A stretch of DNA of 17,453 bases from UBA1672 sp964351365 (GCA_964351365.1 CAYGNP010000027.1:1-17453); one strand, 5' to 3'; counted from the stretch's first letter, positions 7,132-14,500 are shown. Notes: generated by a model from the letters alone, not told the origin. A program made the numbers and translations.

Positions 7132-7269
7132 ATGCCCCATAATAAACCTAATCTTCCCACAAAAATTTGCCTAGTATGCGGGCGCCCGTTTACATGGCGG
7201 AAGAAATGGGAGAAGAATTGGGAGGCGGTGAAATATTGCTCGAAACGGTGTGCGGGGGTGAAAAAATAA
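7132..7269 (+). CDS. DUF2256 small zinc-ribbon-like protein
   Basis: A 45-residue protein with the typical DUF2256 layout: KICLVCGRPF (11-20), a basic Trp-rich middle with WRKKWEKNW (22-30), then VKYCSKRC (33-40). The paired cysteines (C13, C16, C36, C40) look like a treble-clef or zinc-ribbon metal site. Genes of this family are known to occur next to cryptochrome/photolyase genes of the kind found immediately upstream, so a role with the flavoprotein or its metal cluster is plausible but unproven. Its stop codon TAA shares its last A with the ATG of greB (TAATG), indicating coupled translation. Confidence 0.88.
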   Translation: MPHNKPNLPTKICLVCGRPFTWRKKWEKNWEAVKYCSKRCAGVKK

Positions 7270-7754
7270 TGGCTGAGATTGTGAATTACATGACCCCGGA
7301 GGGGTATCGTGCCTTAAGCGAGGAGCAGGATTTTTTGATTCATGTCGAGCGGCCAAAGATCTGCGAGATTGTGTCTTGGGCGGCGGGGAATGGCGACCGG
7401 TCAGAGAATGGGGATTACATTTACAACAAAAAGCGCTTGCGGGAGATTGACCGGCGGCTGCGGTATCTCAAGAAGCAGCTTGAGGGTGCCAAGGTTGTTG
7501 ATCCGGCGCAACAAAAGGGATTGGAGCGCGTATTTTTCGGGGCGCATGTGACGTATGTGCGGGAGGACGGGAGCGAGCTTAGCGTTCATCTGGTGGGGGT
7601 GGATGAGGCGGATATGAGCAAAGGCAAGATTAACTGGCAGAGCCCCGTGGGGATCGCGCTTTTGAAGAAAGAGGTGGGTGATGTGGCCGTGGTGCGCACG
7701 GATGCGGGGCGCGAGGAGATTGAGGTTGTGGCCATTCGGTATAATAACGTCTAG
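7269..7754 (+). CDS. greB: Transcription elongation factor GreB
   Basis: Secondary-channel factor of RNA polymerase that stimulates cleavage of backtracked transcripts. Starting at the TAATG-coupled ATG gives 161 residues, close to the E. coli GreB length. A longer in-frame extension beginning at 7167 only reads through the DUF2256 gene in another frame. The N-terminal coiled coil contains GDRSENGDYIYNKKRLREID; the acidic tip residues D43 and E46 correspond to the catalytic pair of Gre factors. The YNKKRLREIDRR block is specific to GreB over GreA. The C-terminal FKBP-like domain is seen in SPVGIALLKKEVGDVAVV. It is the last gene of the hisD-photolyase-DUF2256-greB run and is convergent with the next gene, 6 bp away. 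Confidence 0.95.
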   Translation: MAEIVNYMTPEGYRALSEEQDFLIHVERPKICEIVSWAAGNGDRSENGDYIYNKKRLREIDRRLRYLKKQLEGAKVVDPAQQKGLERVFFGAHVTYVREDGSELSVHLVGVDEADMSKGKINWQSPVGIALLKKEVGDVAVVRTDAGREEIEVVAIRYNNV

Positions 7755-7760
7755 ATGGTA

Positions 7761-8246
7761 TTATGGTGTGCAATCATCTGGCGGGATTTCATCATCAGTT
7801 AAGCCGAGTTTTTGATTTATTCGCTGCTGTACCAATGGCTGCAAATTGTTGGGGAAGTGTGAGCGGCGTGCATGATGTGTGTCGGCTTTGTATTTTTCGT
7901 TAATTTCTATGAGCAGTTTTGGTCTATCTTCTTCTTTTGCTTCGTGAAGAACAGAAAATTTTTCCTGTAATTCCATTAATACGGCTAATCTCTGGTTGGC
8001 TTGAGTATGGTCTGCATGTGGGCAATCACGTATTCTCTGATTTAACTTATCGATCCAGTCCTGAACTCGATTGCTCATGACATTTTTTAAATCAACCGTT
8101 ACTGTACGGTTCACTCCTGTTCCTTTAAAAGTGAGTTCTGCGTAAGATCCTAGATAACAATCCCCTGTTGAGCGTACAATTTGCAGGGGAATGCAGATAA
8201 ATTTGGGGGCCCCTTTGGCGGCAAACATGGAGATGATTTCAGCCAT
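7761..8246 (-). CDS. Unknown protein coupled to hisB
   Basis: 161-residue soluble protein with no family recognised. The first 65 residues are predicted beta-rich (ICIPLQIV, SYAELTF, TVTVDLK). The middle is helical and charged (about 60-118), and the tail is rich in His, Asn and Gln with an acidic, proline-containing end. Its ATG overlaps the hisB stop codon by one base (TAATG), so it is almost certainly translated with hisB. It is visibly AT-richer than hisB and greB. That contrast suggests a lineage-specific gene added behind hisB. No transmembrane segment or signal peptide is seen. Confidence 0.75.
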   Translation of the reverse strand: MAEIISMFAAKGAPKFICIPLQIVRSTGDCYLGSYAELTFKGTGVNRTVTVDLKNVMSNRVQDWIDKLNQRIRDCPHADHTQANQRLAVLMELQEKFSVLHEAKEEDRPKLLIEINEKYKADTHHARRSHFPNNLQPLVQQRINQKLGLTDDEIPPDDCTP

Positions 8247-8839
8247 TACAGCGCGCCTTTGGTTGAGGGCAGTTTGCCAGCGTTTCTGGGGTCGTGTTCG
8301 ACGGCCATGCGCAGGGATTTTGCAACGGCCTTGAAGGCGCTTTCGATAATGTGGTGGGTGTTGGTTCCGGCAAGTTTGCTCACGTGGAGTGTCAAGCCGG
8401 AGGCTCCCGCTAGGCCCTGAAAGAATTCCTGAAATAATTCGGTGTCCATGTCACCGAGGCGGTCCTGCGTGAAGGGCACATCCCAGACCAAATGGGCACG
8501 ACCAGAGAAATCGAGCGCGGCGGAGGTGCGGGCTTCGTCCATTACCAGATCAAAATGACCGTAGCGGCGTATGCCCATTTTATCGCCGATCGCTTCTTTT
8601 AGCGCCATGCCGAGCGCGATGCCGGTGTCCTCGACGCTGTGGTGGGCGTCGATGTGCAAATCGCCTTTGGTTTTGATCGTCATGTCAATCAGGGAATGTT
8701 TGGAGAGCTGCTCCAGCATATGATCGAAAAAGCCGATACCGGTGGAGATGTCATATTTTCCCGTGCCATCGAGATTGATGGACAGGGTGATGTCCGTCTC
8801 GTTGGTCTTGCGGGCGATTTTGGCGGTGCGGCTTGTCAT
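8246..8839 (-). CDS. hisB: Imidazoleglycerol-phosphate dehydratase HisB
   Basis: Cytoplasmic manganese enzyme that dehydrates imidazole glycerol phosphate, the product of HisH-HisF, to imidazole acetol phosphate. The 197-residue product is the monofunctional form, without the N-terminal histidinol phosphatase domain of the enterobacterial fusion. Metal-ligand motifs are visible: FFDHMLEQ (38-45), DAHHSVED (64-71) and GTNTHHIIESAFK (158-170). The C-terminus PSTKGAL is typical. The start ATG is preceded by AAAAGGA nine bases upstream and a plausible promoter lies 25-52 bases upstream. It is divergent from hslV. Confidence 0.97.
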   Translation of the reverse strand: MTSRTAKIARKTNETDITLSINLDGTGKYDISTGIGFFDHMLEQLSKHSLIDMTIKTKGDLHIDAHHSVEDTGIALGMALKEAIGDKMGIRRYGHFDLVMDEARTSAALDFSGRAHLVWDVPFTQDRLGDMDTELFQEFFQGLAGASGLTLHVSKLAGTNTHHIIESAFKAVAKSLRMAVEHDPRNAGKLPSTKGAL

Positions 8840-8862
8840 CGGGTAATCCTTTTCATATCAAT

Positions 8863-8891
8863 GGTATATCTTAATTTATAAAGATTATCAA
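8863..8891 (-). promoter_or_regulatory. Candidate hisB promoter
   Basis: On the minus strand TTGATA (8886-8891) is followed after exactly 17 bases by TATACC (8863-8868). The predicted start of transcription would fall about 15-18 bases before the hisB ATG, leaving room for the AAGGA ribosome-binding site. It shares the short hisB-hslV divergent region with the hslV candidate promoter. Confidence 0.4.
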
Positions 8892-8901
8892 TATTCTAAG
8901 A

Positions 8902-8932
8902 TTGACAGCCCAAGCGTGATGCCGCATATCAT
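8902..8932 (+). promoter_or_regulatory. Candidate hslV promoter
   Basis: A consensus TTGACA lies at 8902-8907. Possible -10 elements are CATATC (8925-8930, spacer 17) or TATCAT (8927-8932, spacer 19, five of six matches). Either would begin transcription within about two bases of the ATG at 8937. This fits a leaderless or nearly leaderless mRNA, in line with the absence of a ribosome-binding site before any hslV start candidate. Confidence 0.35.
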
Positions 8933-8936
8933 TAGC

Positions 8937-9500
8937 ATGAGCTATGATATACAAGATTATGCAAATGCGCAAGCGTGGCGCGGGACGACGATTATCTCCG
9001 TGCGTAAGGGCAAGGACGTCGTGATTGCCGGGGATGGGCAGGTGTCCATGGGTAGCACGATTTTAAAGGCTAATGCACGCAAAGTGCGCCGTTTGGGGCG
9101 GGATAATAATATTATTGCAGGGTTTGCGGGATCGACTGCGGATGCGTTTACGCTGTTTGAGCGGCTGGAGGCTAAGCTGGAGGCGCATCCGGGACAGCTG
9201 ACGCGGGCATGTGTGGAGCTGGCGAAGGATTGGCGCACGGATAAATATCTGCGCCGTCTTGAGGCGTTGATGGCGGTGGCGGATAAGGATACCTCGCTGA
9301 TCCTGACGGGGAACGGGGATGTGGTAGAGCCGCAGGATGGGGTGATCGGCATCGGATCGGGCGGGAATTTCGCTCTGGCGGCGGCGCGGGCGCTGTATGA
9401 TCAGGATCTCAGCGCGGAGGAGATTGCGCGTAAAAGCCTCAAAATCGCTGCCGAGATTTGTGTATATACCAATGAAAATATCGTGGTGGAGACGCTTTAG
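8937..9500 (+). CDS. hslV: ATP-dependent protease subunit HslV
   Basis: Proteasome-like threonine peptidase that forms the core of the HslUV protease. The conserved block WRGTTIISVRKG is present, and the catalytic threonine is T17 after removal of a short propeptide. DVVIAGDGQVSMG, ANARKVRRLG and the C-terminal IGSGGNFALAAARAL all match the family. Three starts are possible: GTG 8916, ATG 8919 and ATG 8937. The last was chosen because it gives the normal propeptide length and coincides with the expected transcription start; none has a clear ribosome-binding site. The stop overlaps by 3 bp the stop of a gene on the opposite strand. Its partner hslU is about 3.6 kb away instead of next door. 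Confidence 0.95.
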   Translation: MSYDIQDYANAQAWRGTTIISVRKGKDVVIAGDGQVSMGSTILKANARKVRRLGRDNNIIAGFAGSTADAFTLFERLEAKLEAHPGQLTRACVELAKDWRTDKYLRRLEALMAVADKDTSLILTGNGDVVEPQDGVIGIGSGGNFALAAARALYDQDLSAEEIARKSLKIAAEICVYTNENIVVETL

Positions 9501-10340
9501 GCGGGTTCGTGTTCTGCTGCTGCGTCAGGCTCCTGCGGTTGCTCTGCAAATCCCAGTCCTGAGGGTGGTTTGCGTGTTCCGTTCTTAACATCTGTGAGAT
9601 ATTGTTCAGCTTTTCCCTCTCCTGGATAGTGAATAGCTGCAAAAAGAAAAATGCTGGGGGTGGAGAGAAATGCTTTATGTAATTTCGGATCTTCACTCAA
9701 TTCTTTAGCTGTCTCAAGGGCTTGATCCAGAGCGGCTTCGGGGTCTTTGGGGTTGCNNNNNNNNNNNNNNNNNNNNNNNNNNNNNNNNNNNNNNNNNNNN
9801 NNNNNNNNNNNNNNNNNNNNNNNNNNNNNNNNNNNNNNNNNNNNNNNNNNNNNNNNGATCCAGAGCGGCTTCGGGGTCTTTGGGGTTGCGGATCGCGAAA
9901 CGGGTGAAGTCATAGGCAGGAACGTCTTTGTATTTAGTGCCGTTTTTTGCGGCGATAAAATCTTGCCCCTGATAGAGGGTGAGGGGGACGAGCTTTTCGG
10001 GTTTTGCGCCGAAGGTGTTTACGTTTGCGGCCAAATCATAAAGCAAATGCCGAGCGATGGCGAAGCGTTGTACAATATTATTGCGGAAAGCGAGTTTTTC
10101 AAAGCGATCTATGAGGGTTTTAAGGGCGGTGGCCATGCTCTGGTCATTGAAATGCGCGCTGAGGGTTCCGGGGGACTGGGTGGCCTGATCTGCGGTTGTT
10201 GTACGGGTTACTTTGGTTTGCGCGACGTGCCCTCTTTCGGGAGCGGAACCCCCGCCTCTTATGTCTTTGCCGTCATTGCGGAATTTCGCGCGCACGGATT
10301 CAATAAAGGCCGCAGGGTCGGATGCATCGGTTTTTGGCAT
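9497..10340 (-). CDS. Unknown protein, split by an artificial assembly gap
   Basis: The gene appears broken by 100 Ns (9757-9856), but both sides carry the same 33 bases. Merging the copies removes 133 positions and gives one uninterrupted frame reading ...FAIRNPKDPEAALD-QALETAKELSED... The merged protein has about 236 residues from the ATG at 10340 (242 from GTG 10358). No family was recognised. It is soluble, with a Thr/Gln-rich low-complexity stretch near residues 40-60, a central helical block (FNDQSMATALKTLIDRFEKL) and a hydrophobic segment SIFLFAAIHY near the C-terminus. Start choice is uncertain: a TTG at 10349 has the best-spaced AGGGTG. It is tail-to-tail with hslV and has a strong candidate promoter. 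It should not be called a pseudogene on present evidence. Confidence 0.75.
9724..9889. repeat. 33 bp direct duplication flanking the gap
   Basis: Positions 9724-9756 and 9857-9889 are identical over 33 bases, ending and starting exactly at the N run. This is the pattern left when two contigs that overlap by a short k-mer are placed in a scaffold without being merged. Confidence 0.9.
9757..9856. other. Assembly gap (100 N)
   Basis: A run of exactly 100 Ns, the conventional length for a gap of unknown size. Together with the identical flanks it probably represents no missing sequence. Confidence 0.98.
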
Positions 10341-10373
10341 GTCTAACAATTTTATCACCCTGTTTTTTTAGAT

Positions 10374-10402
10374 AAGATAGGGGATTTGTATCTTTATGTC
10401 AA
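10374..10402 (-). promoter_or_regulatory. Strong candidate promoter for the 9497-10340 gene
   Basis: On the minus strand a consensus TTGACA (10397-10402) is followed after 17 bases by TATCTT (10374-10379). The -35 element overlaps the stop codon of the TerC-type gene (10399-10401), so the downstream gene can be transcribed independently of terC. Predicted transcription begins near 10367, giving a leader of about 27 bases to the ATG at 10340. Confidence 0.5.
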
Positions 10403-11346
10403 TTTTGATTTTTGGTTTTGATCCATGAGAAGATAAAGCCCGCGGTGAGGGCGCCAAGGGTTATGGCGAGGGAGGTGTTGGGCTCTATATGGTAGCCGGA
10501 AAAGCCGTTATAAAACACCTTAAAGCCAATGAAAAACAGCACAAAGGACAGGGCGTATTTCATTAGCTCGAAGCGGGTGATGACATTCTCCACCGCGAAA
10601 AACAGCGCGCGAAGGCCCAGTACAGCGAAGATGTTGCTGCTGTAAACAATCAGGGGGTCTGTGGTAATCGCAAGGGCGGCGGGGATGGAATCTACGGCAA
10701 AGAGGATGTCGGTAAACTCAATCACGATCAAGGCCAGAAAAAGCGGGGTTGCAACGAAAACGGTCTTTCCCGTTATTGAGGGGTGTTGCTGTCTGATCCA
10801 GAATTTATTGCCATGAATTTCAGAGGTGAAGGGAAAATGTTTCTTCAGGAATATAACCAGCGGTTTTTTGTCAAAATCCTGCGGTGTTTCGTCCTGAATG
10901 ATGAAAATCATTTTAGTCGCAGTGTATATCAGTATCGCGGCGAAGATAAAGAGCACCCAGCTGAACTGTGTGACCAGGGCGGCGCCCGCGAAAATCATGA
11001 TCCCGCGCAGAATAATCACGCCGATAATCCCCCAGATCAGCACGCGGTGCTGGTACTGCCGCGGGATGGCGAAGGAGGAGAAAATCAGGCTCATTACGAA
11101 CAGATTGTCAAGCGAGAGGCTTTTTTCGATTACGTAGACGTTGTAATAAAGGGCGGCCTTTTCCTCGCCCAGATCCCACCAGATGAGCAGGCCAAAGGCC
11201 AGACCGGCGGCGATGTACCATGCGCTCAGGATCAGGCTTTTGCGAAAGCCGATGATGTTGTCCTCACCCTTGTTGAAGAGTTTGAGGTCAATCGCGAGCA
11301 AAAGGGGCACGAGGATGAGGAATAGTGTCCAGTCCAGGTAGGGCAT
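10399..11346 (-). CDS. TerC/Alx family integral membrane protein
   Basis: Inner-membrane protein of 315 residues with about nine hydrophobic segments, matching TerC/Alx proteins. Characterised members take part in manganese export or homeostasis and, in some cases, support metalation of exported enzymes. Two family motifs with acidic residues inside the membrane are seen: VIEKSLSLDNLFV (72-84, with E74 and D80) and VIEFTDILFAVDSIPA (208-223, with E210, D213 and D219), followed by SSNIFAVLGLRALFF (236-250). The start ATG directly abuts the stop of the upstream gene (TAAATG), so the two are likely cotranscribed and coupled. No yybP-ykoY manganese riboswitch was recognised upstream, where coding sequence lies instead. 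Tellurite resistance should not be assumed from the family name. Confidence 0.9.
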   Translation of the reverse strand: MPYLDWTLFLILVPLLLAIDLKLFNKGEDNIIGFRKSLILSAWYIAAGLAFGLLIWWDLGEEKAALYYNVYVIEKSLSLDNLFVMSLIFSSFAIPRQYQHRVLIWGIIGVIILRGIMIFAGAALVTQFSWVLFIFAAILIYTATKMIFIIQDETPQDFDKKPLVIFLKKHFPFTSEIHGNKFWIRQQHPSITGKTVFVATPLFLALIVIEFTDILFAVDSIPAALAITTDPLIVYSSNIFAVLGLRALFFAVENVITRFELMKYALSFVLFFIGFKVFYNGFSGYHIEPNTSLAITLGALTAGFIFSWIKTKNQN

Positions 11347-11988
11347 TTAAGTAATTTTCTCTTCAAGGAGTTGATCAATCAATCGGGTTATTTCTTGTTT
11401 AGTCATAGCTTGTTCAAGTGATTTTTCGGTTATGTATATCAATAAATCCAGGATTTTATGCGGTTTTGGGTGTATGTAGTTTGCAGCGCTCAAAAATGTT
11501 ATGATTATTGCATCCTGTCTGTAGACGTTCAGGCCGCTTACCATTTTTTTGAGATCGTTAAGCTCGGTGTTTAGTTTTTGAATGTTTTCTCTTGTTGCGT
11601 CCGCAAAACAATCAAAAATCCCTTCATCTAAAAAACGGATATCTTCGTGCGCATAACAGTATGAGAGGTTTTTAAGATTAGGAAACGGCAAAACCAATAC
11701 GGATAATAAATAACGGATGTATTCTGAAACTGAATATAACGTAAGATCACATTTTTTTATGCCGAGTTTTTTAATGATATCTTGGTTTTTTTCTATAGGT
11801 TGATCGGAAAGTTCTAATTCAAGCTGTTCTAATTCATTTATGAATAATGTTTTTTGTTTTTCATCCAGATTTTCTTCAAAAAAACTGGTTATTATTGAAA
11901 AATTATTATCAAGCCAGCCTGATGGTTGCTCTTCCTCGTTCAGATGATTTTGAATCAGTTTTTTTATTAGTGGTTTGTTATCAAGCAT
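11347..11988 (-). CDS. Unknown AT-rich gene upstream of terC-type gene
   Basis: 213-residue protein of unknown family, rich in Leu, Ile, Asn, Glu and Lys. It is the most AT-rich coding sequence of the window. Predicted almost wholly helical, with charged amphipathic segments (NELEQLELELSD, IQKLNTELNDLKKMVSG) that could form short coiled coils, and one more hydrophobic stretch (YIRYLLSVLVLPFP, about 90-103). No signal peptide. The ATG at 11988 has no clear ribosome-binding site. Its stop codon touches the terC start without any spacer. Base composition unlike its neighbours suggests acquisition by transfer or relaxed selection, but this is inference. Confidence 0.72.
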   Translation of the reverse strand: MLDNKPLIKKLIQNHLNEEEQPSGWLDNNFSIITSFFEENLDEKQKTLFINELEQLELELSDQPIEKNQDIIKKLGIKKCDLTLYSVSEYIRYLLSVLVLPFPNLKNLSYCYAHEDIRFLDEGIFDCFADATRENIQKLNTELNDLKKMVSGLNVYRQDAIIITFLSAANYIHPKPHKILDLLIYITEKSLEQAMTKQEITRLIDQLLEEKIT

Positions 11989-12004
11989 AATACTTGAATA
12001 CTAG

Positions 12005-12016
12005 CATAGGCCTATG
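12005..12016. promoter_or_regulatory. 12 bp palindrome CATAGGCCTATG
   Basis: A perfect dyad in the divergent region between the 11347-11988 and 12106-13113 genes, 17-28 bases upstream of the minus-strand start. The position is suitable for a dimeric repressor near a promoter, but no second copy is seen in the window and the factor is unknown. Confidence 0.3.
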
Positions 12017-12070
12017 AGGCGTTCTAGTGAAAAGCATTAAGGTGAGCGCGGTATGCGGTTCTTTATTTCT

Positions 12071-12099
12071 TTGCAAAATGCCCATAAATTGTGCATCAT
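12071..12099 (+). promoter_or_regulatory. Candidate promoter of the 12106-13113 gene
   Basis: TTGCAA (12071-12076), a 17-base spacer and CATCAT (12094-12099) lie exactly six bases before the ATG at 12106. The spacing between elements and start codon is the same as for hslV, again with no ribosome-binding site, which would fit a leaderless mRNA. The -10 match is weak. Confidence 0.25.
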
Positions 12100-12105
12100 T
12101 GTGTT

Positions 12106-13113
12106 ATGGATATAAGTTTTAAGGAAAATGGTTATAAAATTGAAACTGATGGTGATATAGCATCTGTAGTGTTTCCTGATGGCCGGCGAGTTGAAATAGA
12201 TGTGCCACTTCTTTCTGAGCTTGGGCTAGACTCAGATGGACACACTTTCCACGGATATGTGCGTGTTCATAATGTAGGTAAACAGGATGAACTAACTTTA
12301 TGGCGAAATTTAAGAGAGCATCCTGCCCCACAGGATTATTCTAAACCTAGAGACGGTGTTGTTGCTGATTATTCAGAAACCTCTATTCCTCGTATAGGAA
12401 CTGTAACGCATTTTGTGCATGATGATGCGCGCGTGATTGCAAATGTAACCAATGAAGATCATATATTACACCCCGGTATGGTTTTGCGTGTAAATGATGG
12501 CAATAATATTGTTACGTTTGGCGTTGGTAACGGGCTGTTTGCGGAGCGCAATGTTCCCAGTGCCGGTCAGTTTTGGGGTGAGAATGCGTATTTGATCGGG
12601 GCGGAAGCGGCGCAAGAGGCAGCGAGGCCGGGTATGAGTGAAAATGAGCAACGTGAGTTAAGGTTGCGCACATTAACTACGGTAAAAGAATTGACCACTT
12701 GGCATAAAGAAAATGGCAAAGAGGATTTTGGATCTGATGCACCGGCGGTAACAGATGCGGGAAGCGCAATTGTTTGGGTTCAGGAGCAGCTGAGTGAAGC
12801 AGGTATTTCGCAGGAAGATTTGAATGCCGTAAATGTAGAAGGTACAAATTCCCGCGATCAGGTGCGCGCGCTTTATGATTTAGCGCAAATACAGCCAGAT
12901 ATTCAGGCTTATTTGCAAAATGTTGATTATTGGCTGGCGATTGCTGAAACTTTGGAAGGAGCAGATAATGCCAAGCCTATAGTCGGGACGCAGCCTGAGT
13001 GTGATCCTTTGACGCTTGATGAGACGGCTGGTATTATTAATGATCCTAAAAGAGGTTGGGGCGCTCTCTCAGTAGATCGGCAAATGGATTTTTGTTTGCC
13101 ACGTAACCCCTAA
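12106..13113 (+). CDS. Unknown protein upstream of hslU
   Basis: 335-residue acidic soluble protein of unknown family. The N-terminal 150 residues are predicted beta-rich (ISFKENGYKIETDG, IASVVFPDGRRVEIDV, VRVHNVGK, MVLRVNDGNNIVTFGVG), suggesting a sandwich-type fold. The rest is helical and Glu/Gln/Asn-rich. No signal peptide or membrane segment is seen. The ATG at 12106 is preferred over an in-frame GTG at 12091; neither has a ribosome-binding site, but the ATG sits at the expected position for a leaderless transcript. It ends 37 bases before hslU on the same strand and may be cotranscribed with it. Composition is AT-richer than hslU in the first half and closer to it in the second. Confidence 0.75.
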   Translation: MDISFKENGYKIETDGDIASVVFPDGRRVEIDVPLLSELGLDSDGHTFHGYVRVHNVGKQDELTLWRNLREHPAPQDYSKPRDGVVADYSETSIPRIGTVTHFVHDDARVIANVTNEDHILHPGMVLRVNDGNNIVTFGVGNGLFAERNVPSAGQFWGENAYLIGAEAAQEAARPGMSENEQRELRLRTLTTVKELTTWHKENGKEDFGSDAPAVTDAGSAIVWVQEQLSEAGISQEDLNAVNVEGTNSRDQVRALYDLAQIQPDIQAYLQNVDYWLAIAETLEGADNAKPIVGTQPECDPLTLDETAGIINDPKRGWGALSVDRQMDFCLPRNP

Positions 13114-13150
13114 TTTCCCCTTGCGCTTTGGGCGTTAAGGTTTTATCTCA

Positions 13151-14500
13151 ATGGGTATGTCAGAACTGAATAAAGAAAAACCTGTGAGCGTTGTCTCGTT
13201 CTCCCCGCGTGAAATTGTCAGCGAGCTGGACCGGCATATTATCGGGCAGAGTGATGCCAAGCGCGCGGTGGCGATTGCGCTGCGTAATCGCTGGCGTAGA
13301 TCGCAACTGGATGCGGAGTTGCAGGAAGAGGTTTATCCCAAGAACATCCTGATGATCGGACCCACTGGTGTGGGCAAGACAGAGATTGCGCGCAGGCTGG
13401 CGAAGCTGGCGCGGGCGCCGTTTATCAAGGTGGAGGCGACCAAATTCACCGAAGTTGGGTATGTGGGCAAGGATGTGGAATCAATCATTCGTGATCTGAC
13501 CGAGGCCGCGATAAGGATGACGCAGGAGGAGATGCGCAAATCCGTCAAGGCGCAGGCCGAGATTTATGCTGAGGAGCGCGTGCTGGACGCGCTGGTTGGG
13601 GATACGGCCGGAGAAGGCACGCGGGCGAATTTCCGCAAGAAGCTGCGCGAGGGGGAGTTGAATTCCCGCGAGATTGAGATTGATGTCATTGATAATGGCA
13701 ATCCGCTGGGGGGGATGATGGATATTCCGGGGATGCCAGGTGCGTCCATGGGGATGATCAATATGAGTGATATGTTCGGTAAGGCCTTTGGCGAGCGGAC
13801 GAAGAAAAAGCGCCTGAGTGTGGAAGACAGCTATGAGGTTTTGATCAATCAGGAATCCGATAAATTGCTGGATGAGGATAAGATTGTCTCAACGGCGCTG
13901 GAGCTGGTGCAGCAGAGCGGGATTGTGTTTATCGATGAGATTGACAAGATTGCCGCGCGTCACGATGCGCGCGGGGGTGATGTATCCCGCGAGGGGGTGC
14001 AGCGCGATTTGCTGCCGCTGATTGAGGGGACGACGGTGGCGACCAAGCACGGGCCGGTGAAGACAGATCATATGCTGTTTATTACATCGGGTGCGTTTCA
14101 TTCAGCGAAGCCATCGGATTTGCTGGCTGAGCTGCAGGGGCGCTTGCCGATACGGGTGGAGCTGCGGGCGCTGACGGTGGAGGATTTCAAACGGATTTTG
14201 AAGGAGACCGAGGCGAGCCTGATTAAGCAGTATGAGGCGCTGATCGGGACGGAGGGTGTTACTTTGAGCTTTGAGGAGGAGGCGATTGATGAGATTGCGC
14301 GCCTTTCGTTCGAGGTGAATGAAAACGTAGAGAATATTGGCGCGCGCAGGTTGCACACGGTGATGGAGAAATTGCTGGAGGAGATCAGCTTTACGGCGAG
14401 TGACCGGGGCGGGGAGAGTATTGTGATTACCGCCGATTATGTGCGCGAGCACGTGGAAAGCCTTGTGAAGAGCGCGGATTTGAGCAAGTTTATATTATAG
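13151..14500 (+). CDS. hslU: ATP-dependent protease ATPase subunit HslU
   Basis: AAA+ unfoldase that recognises, unfolds and threads substrates into HslV. The product has 449 residues. It shows the Walker A loop GPTGVGKTE (70-78), the GYVG pore motif (103-106), Walker B IVFIDE (258-263), and an intermediate I-domain rich in Gly and Met (about 185-210). The N-terminal SPREIVSELDRHIIGQ and the C-terminal ARRLHTVMEKLLEEISF, SADLSKFIL are typical, the last residues being those that dock into HslV. TTAAGG lies ten bases upstream of the ATG. HslV is encoded at 8937-9500, so the pair is not an operon here. The stop overlaps by a few bases the end of an opposite-strand gene. Confidence 0.97.
   Translation: MGMSELNKEKPVSVVSFSPREIVSELDRHIIGQSDAKRAVAIALRNRWRRSQLDAELQEEVYPKNILMIGPTGVGKTEIARRLAKLARAPFIKVEATKFTEVGYVGKDVESIIRDLTEAAIRMTQEEMRKSVKAQAEIYAEERVLDALVGDTAGEGTRANFRKKLREGELNSREIEIDVIDNGNPLGGMMDIPGMPGASMGMINMSDMFGKAFGERTKKKRLSVEDSYEVLINQESDKLLDEDKIVSTALELVQQSGIVFIDEIDKIAARHDARGGDVSREGVQRDLLPLIEGTTVATKHGPVKTDHMLFITSGAFHSAKPSDLLAELQGRLPIRVELRALTVEDFKRILKETEASLIKQYEALIGTEGVTLSFEEEAIDEIARLSFEVNENVENIGARRLHTVMEKLLEEISFTASDRGGESIVITADYVREHVESLVKSADLSKFIL

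Noticed and set aside
9714..9913. Frameshifted pseudogene at the N gap
   Set aside because: The frame change is explained by the unmerged 33 bp contig overlap; collapsing it restores the frame.
9722..10346. Plus-strand frame across the gap encoding a protein of about 200 residues
   Set aside because: It is antisense to the merged minus-strand gene, depends on the Ns, and lacks a ribosome-binding site or recognisable domain.
11347..11400. Manganese or pH riboswitch (yybP-ykoY type) before the TerC-type gene
   Set aside because: There is no untranslated leader: the upstream gene's coding sequence ends at the start codon.
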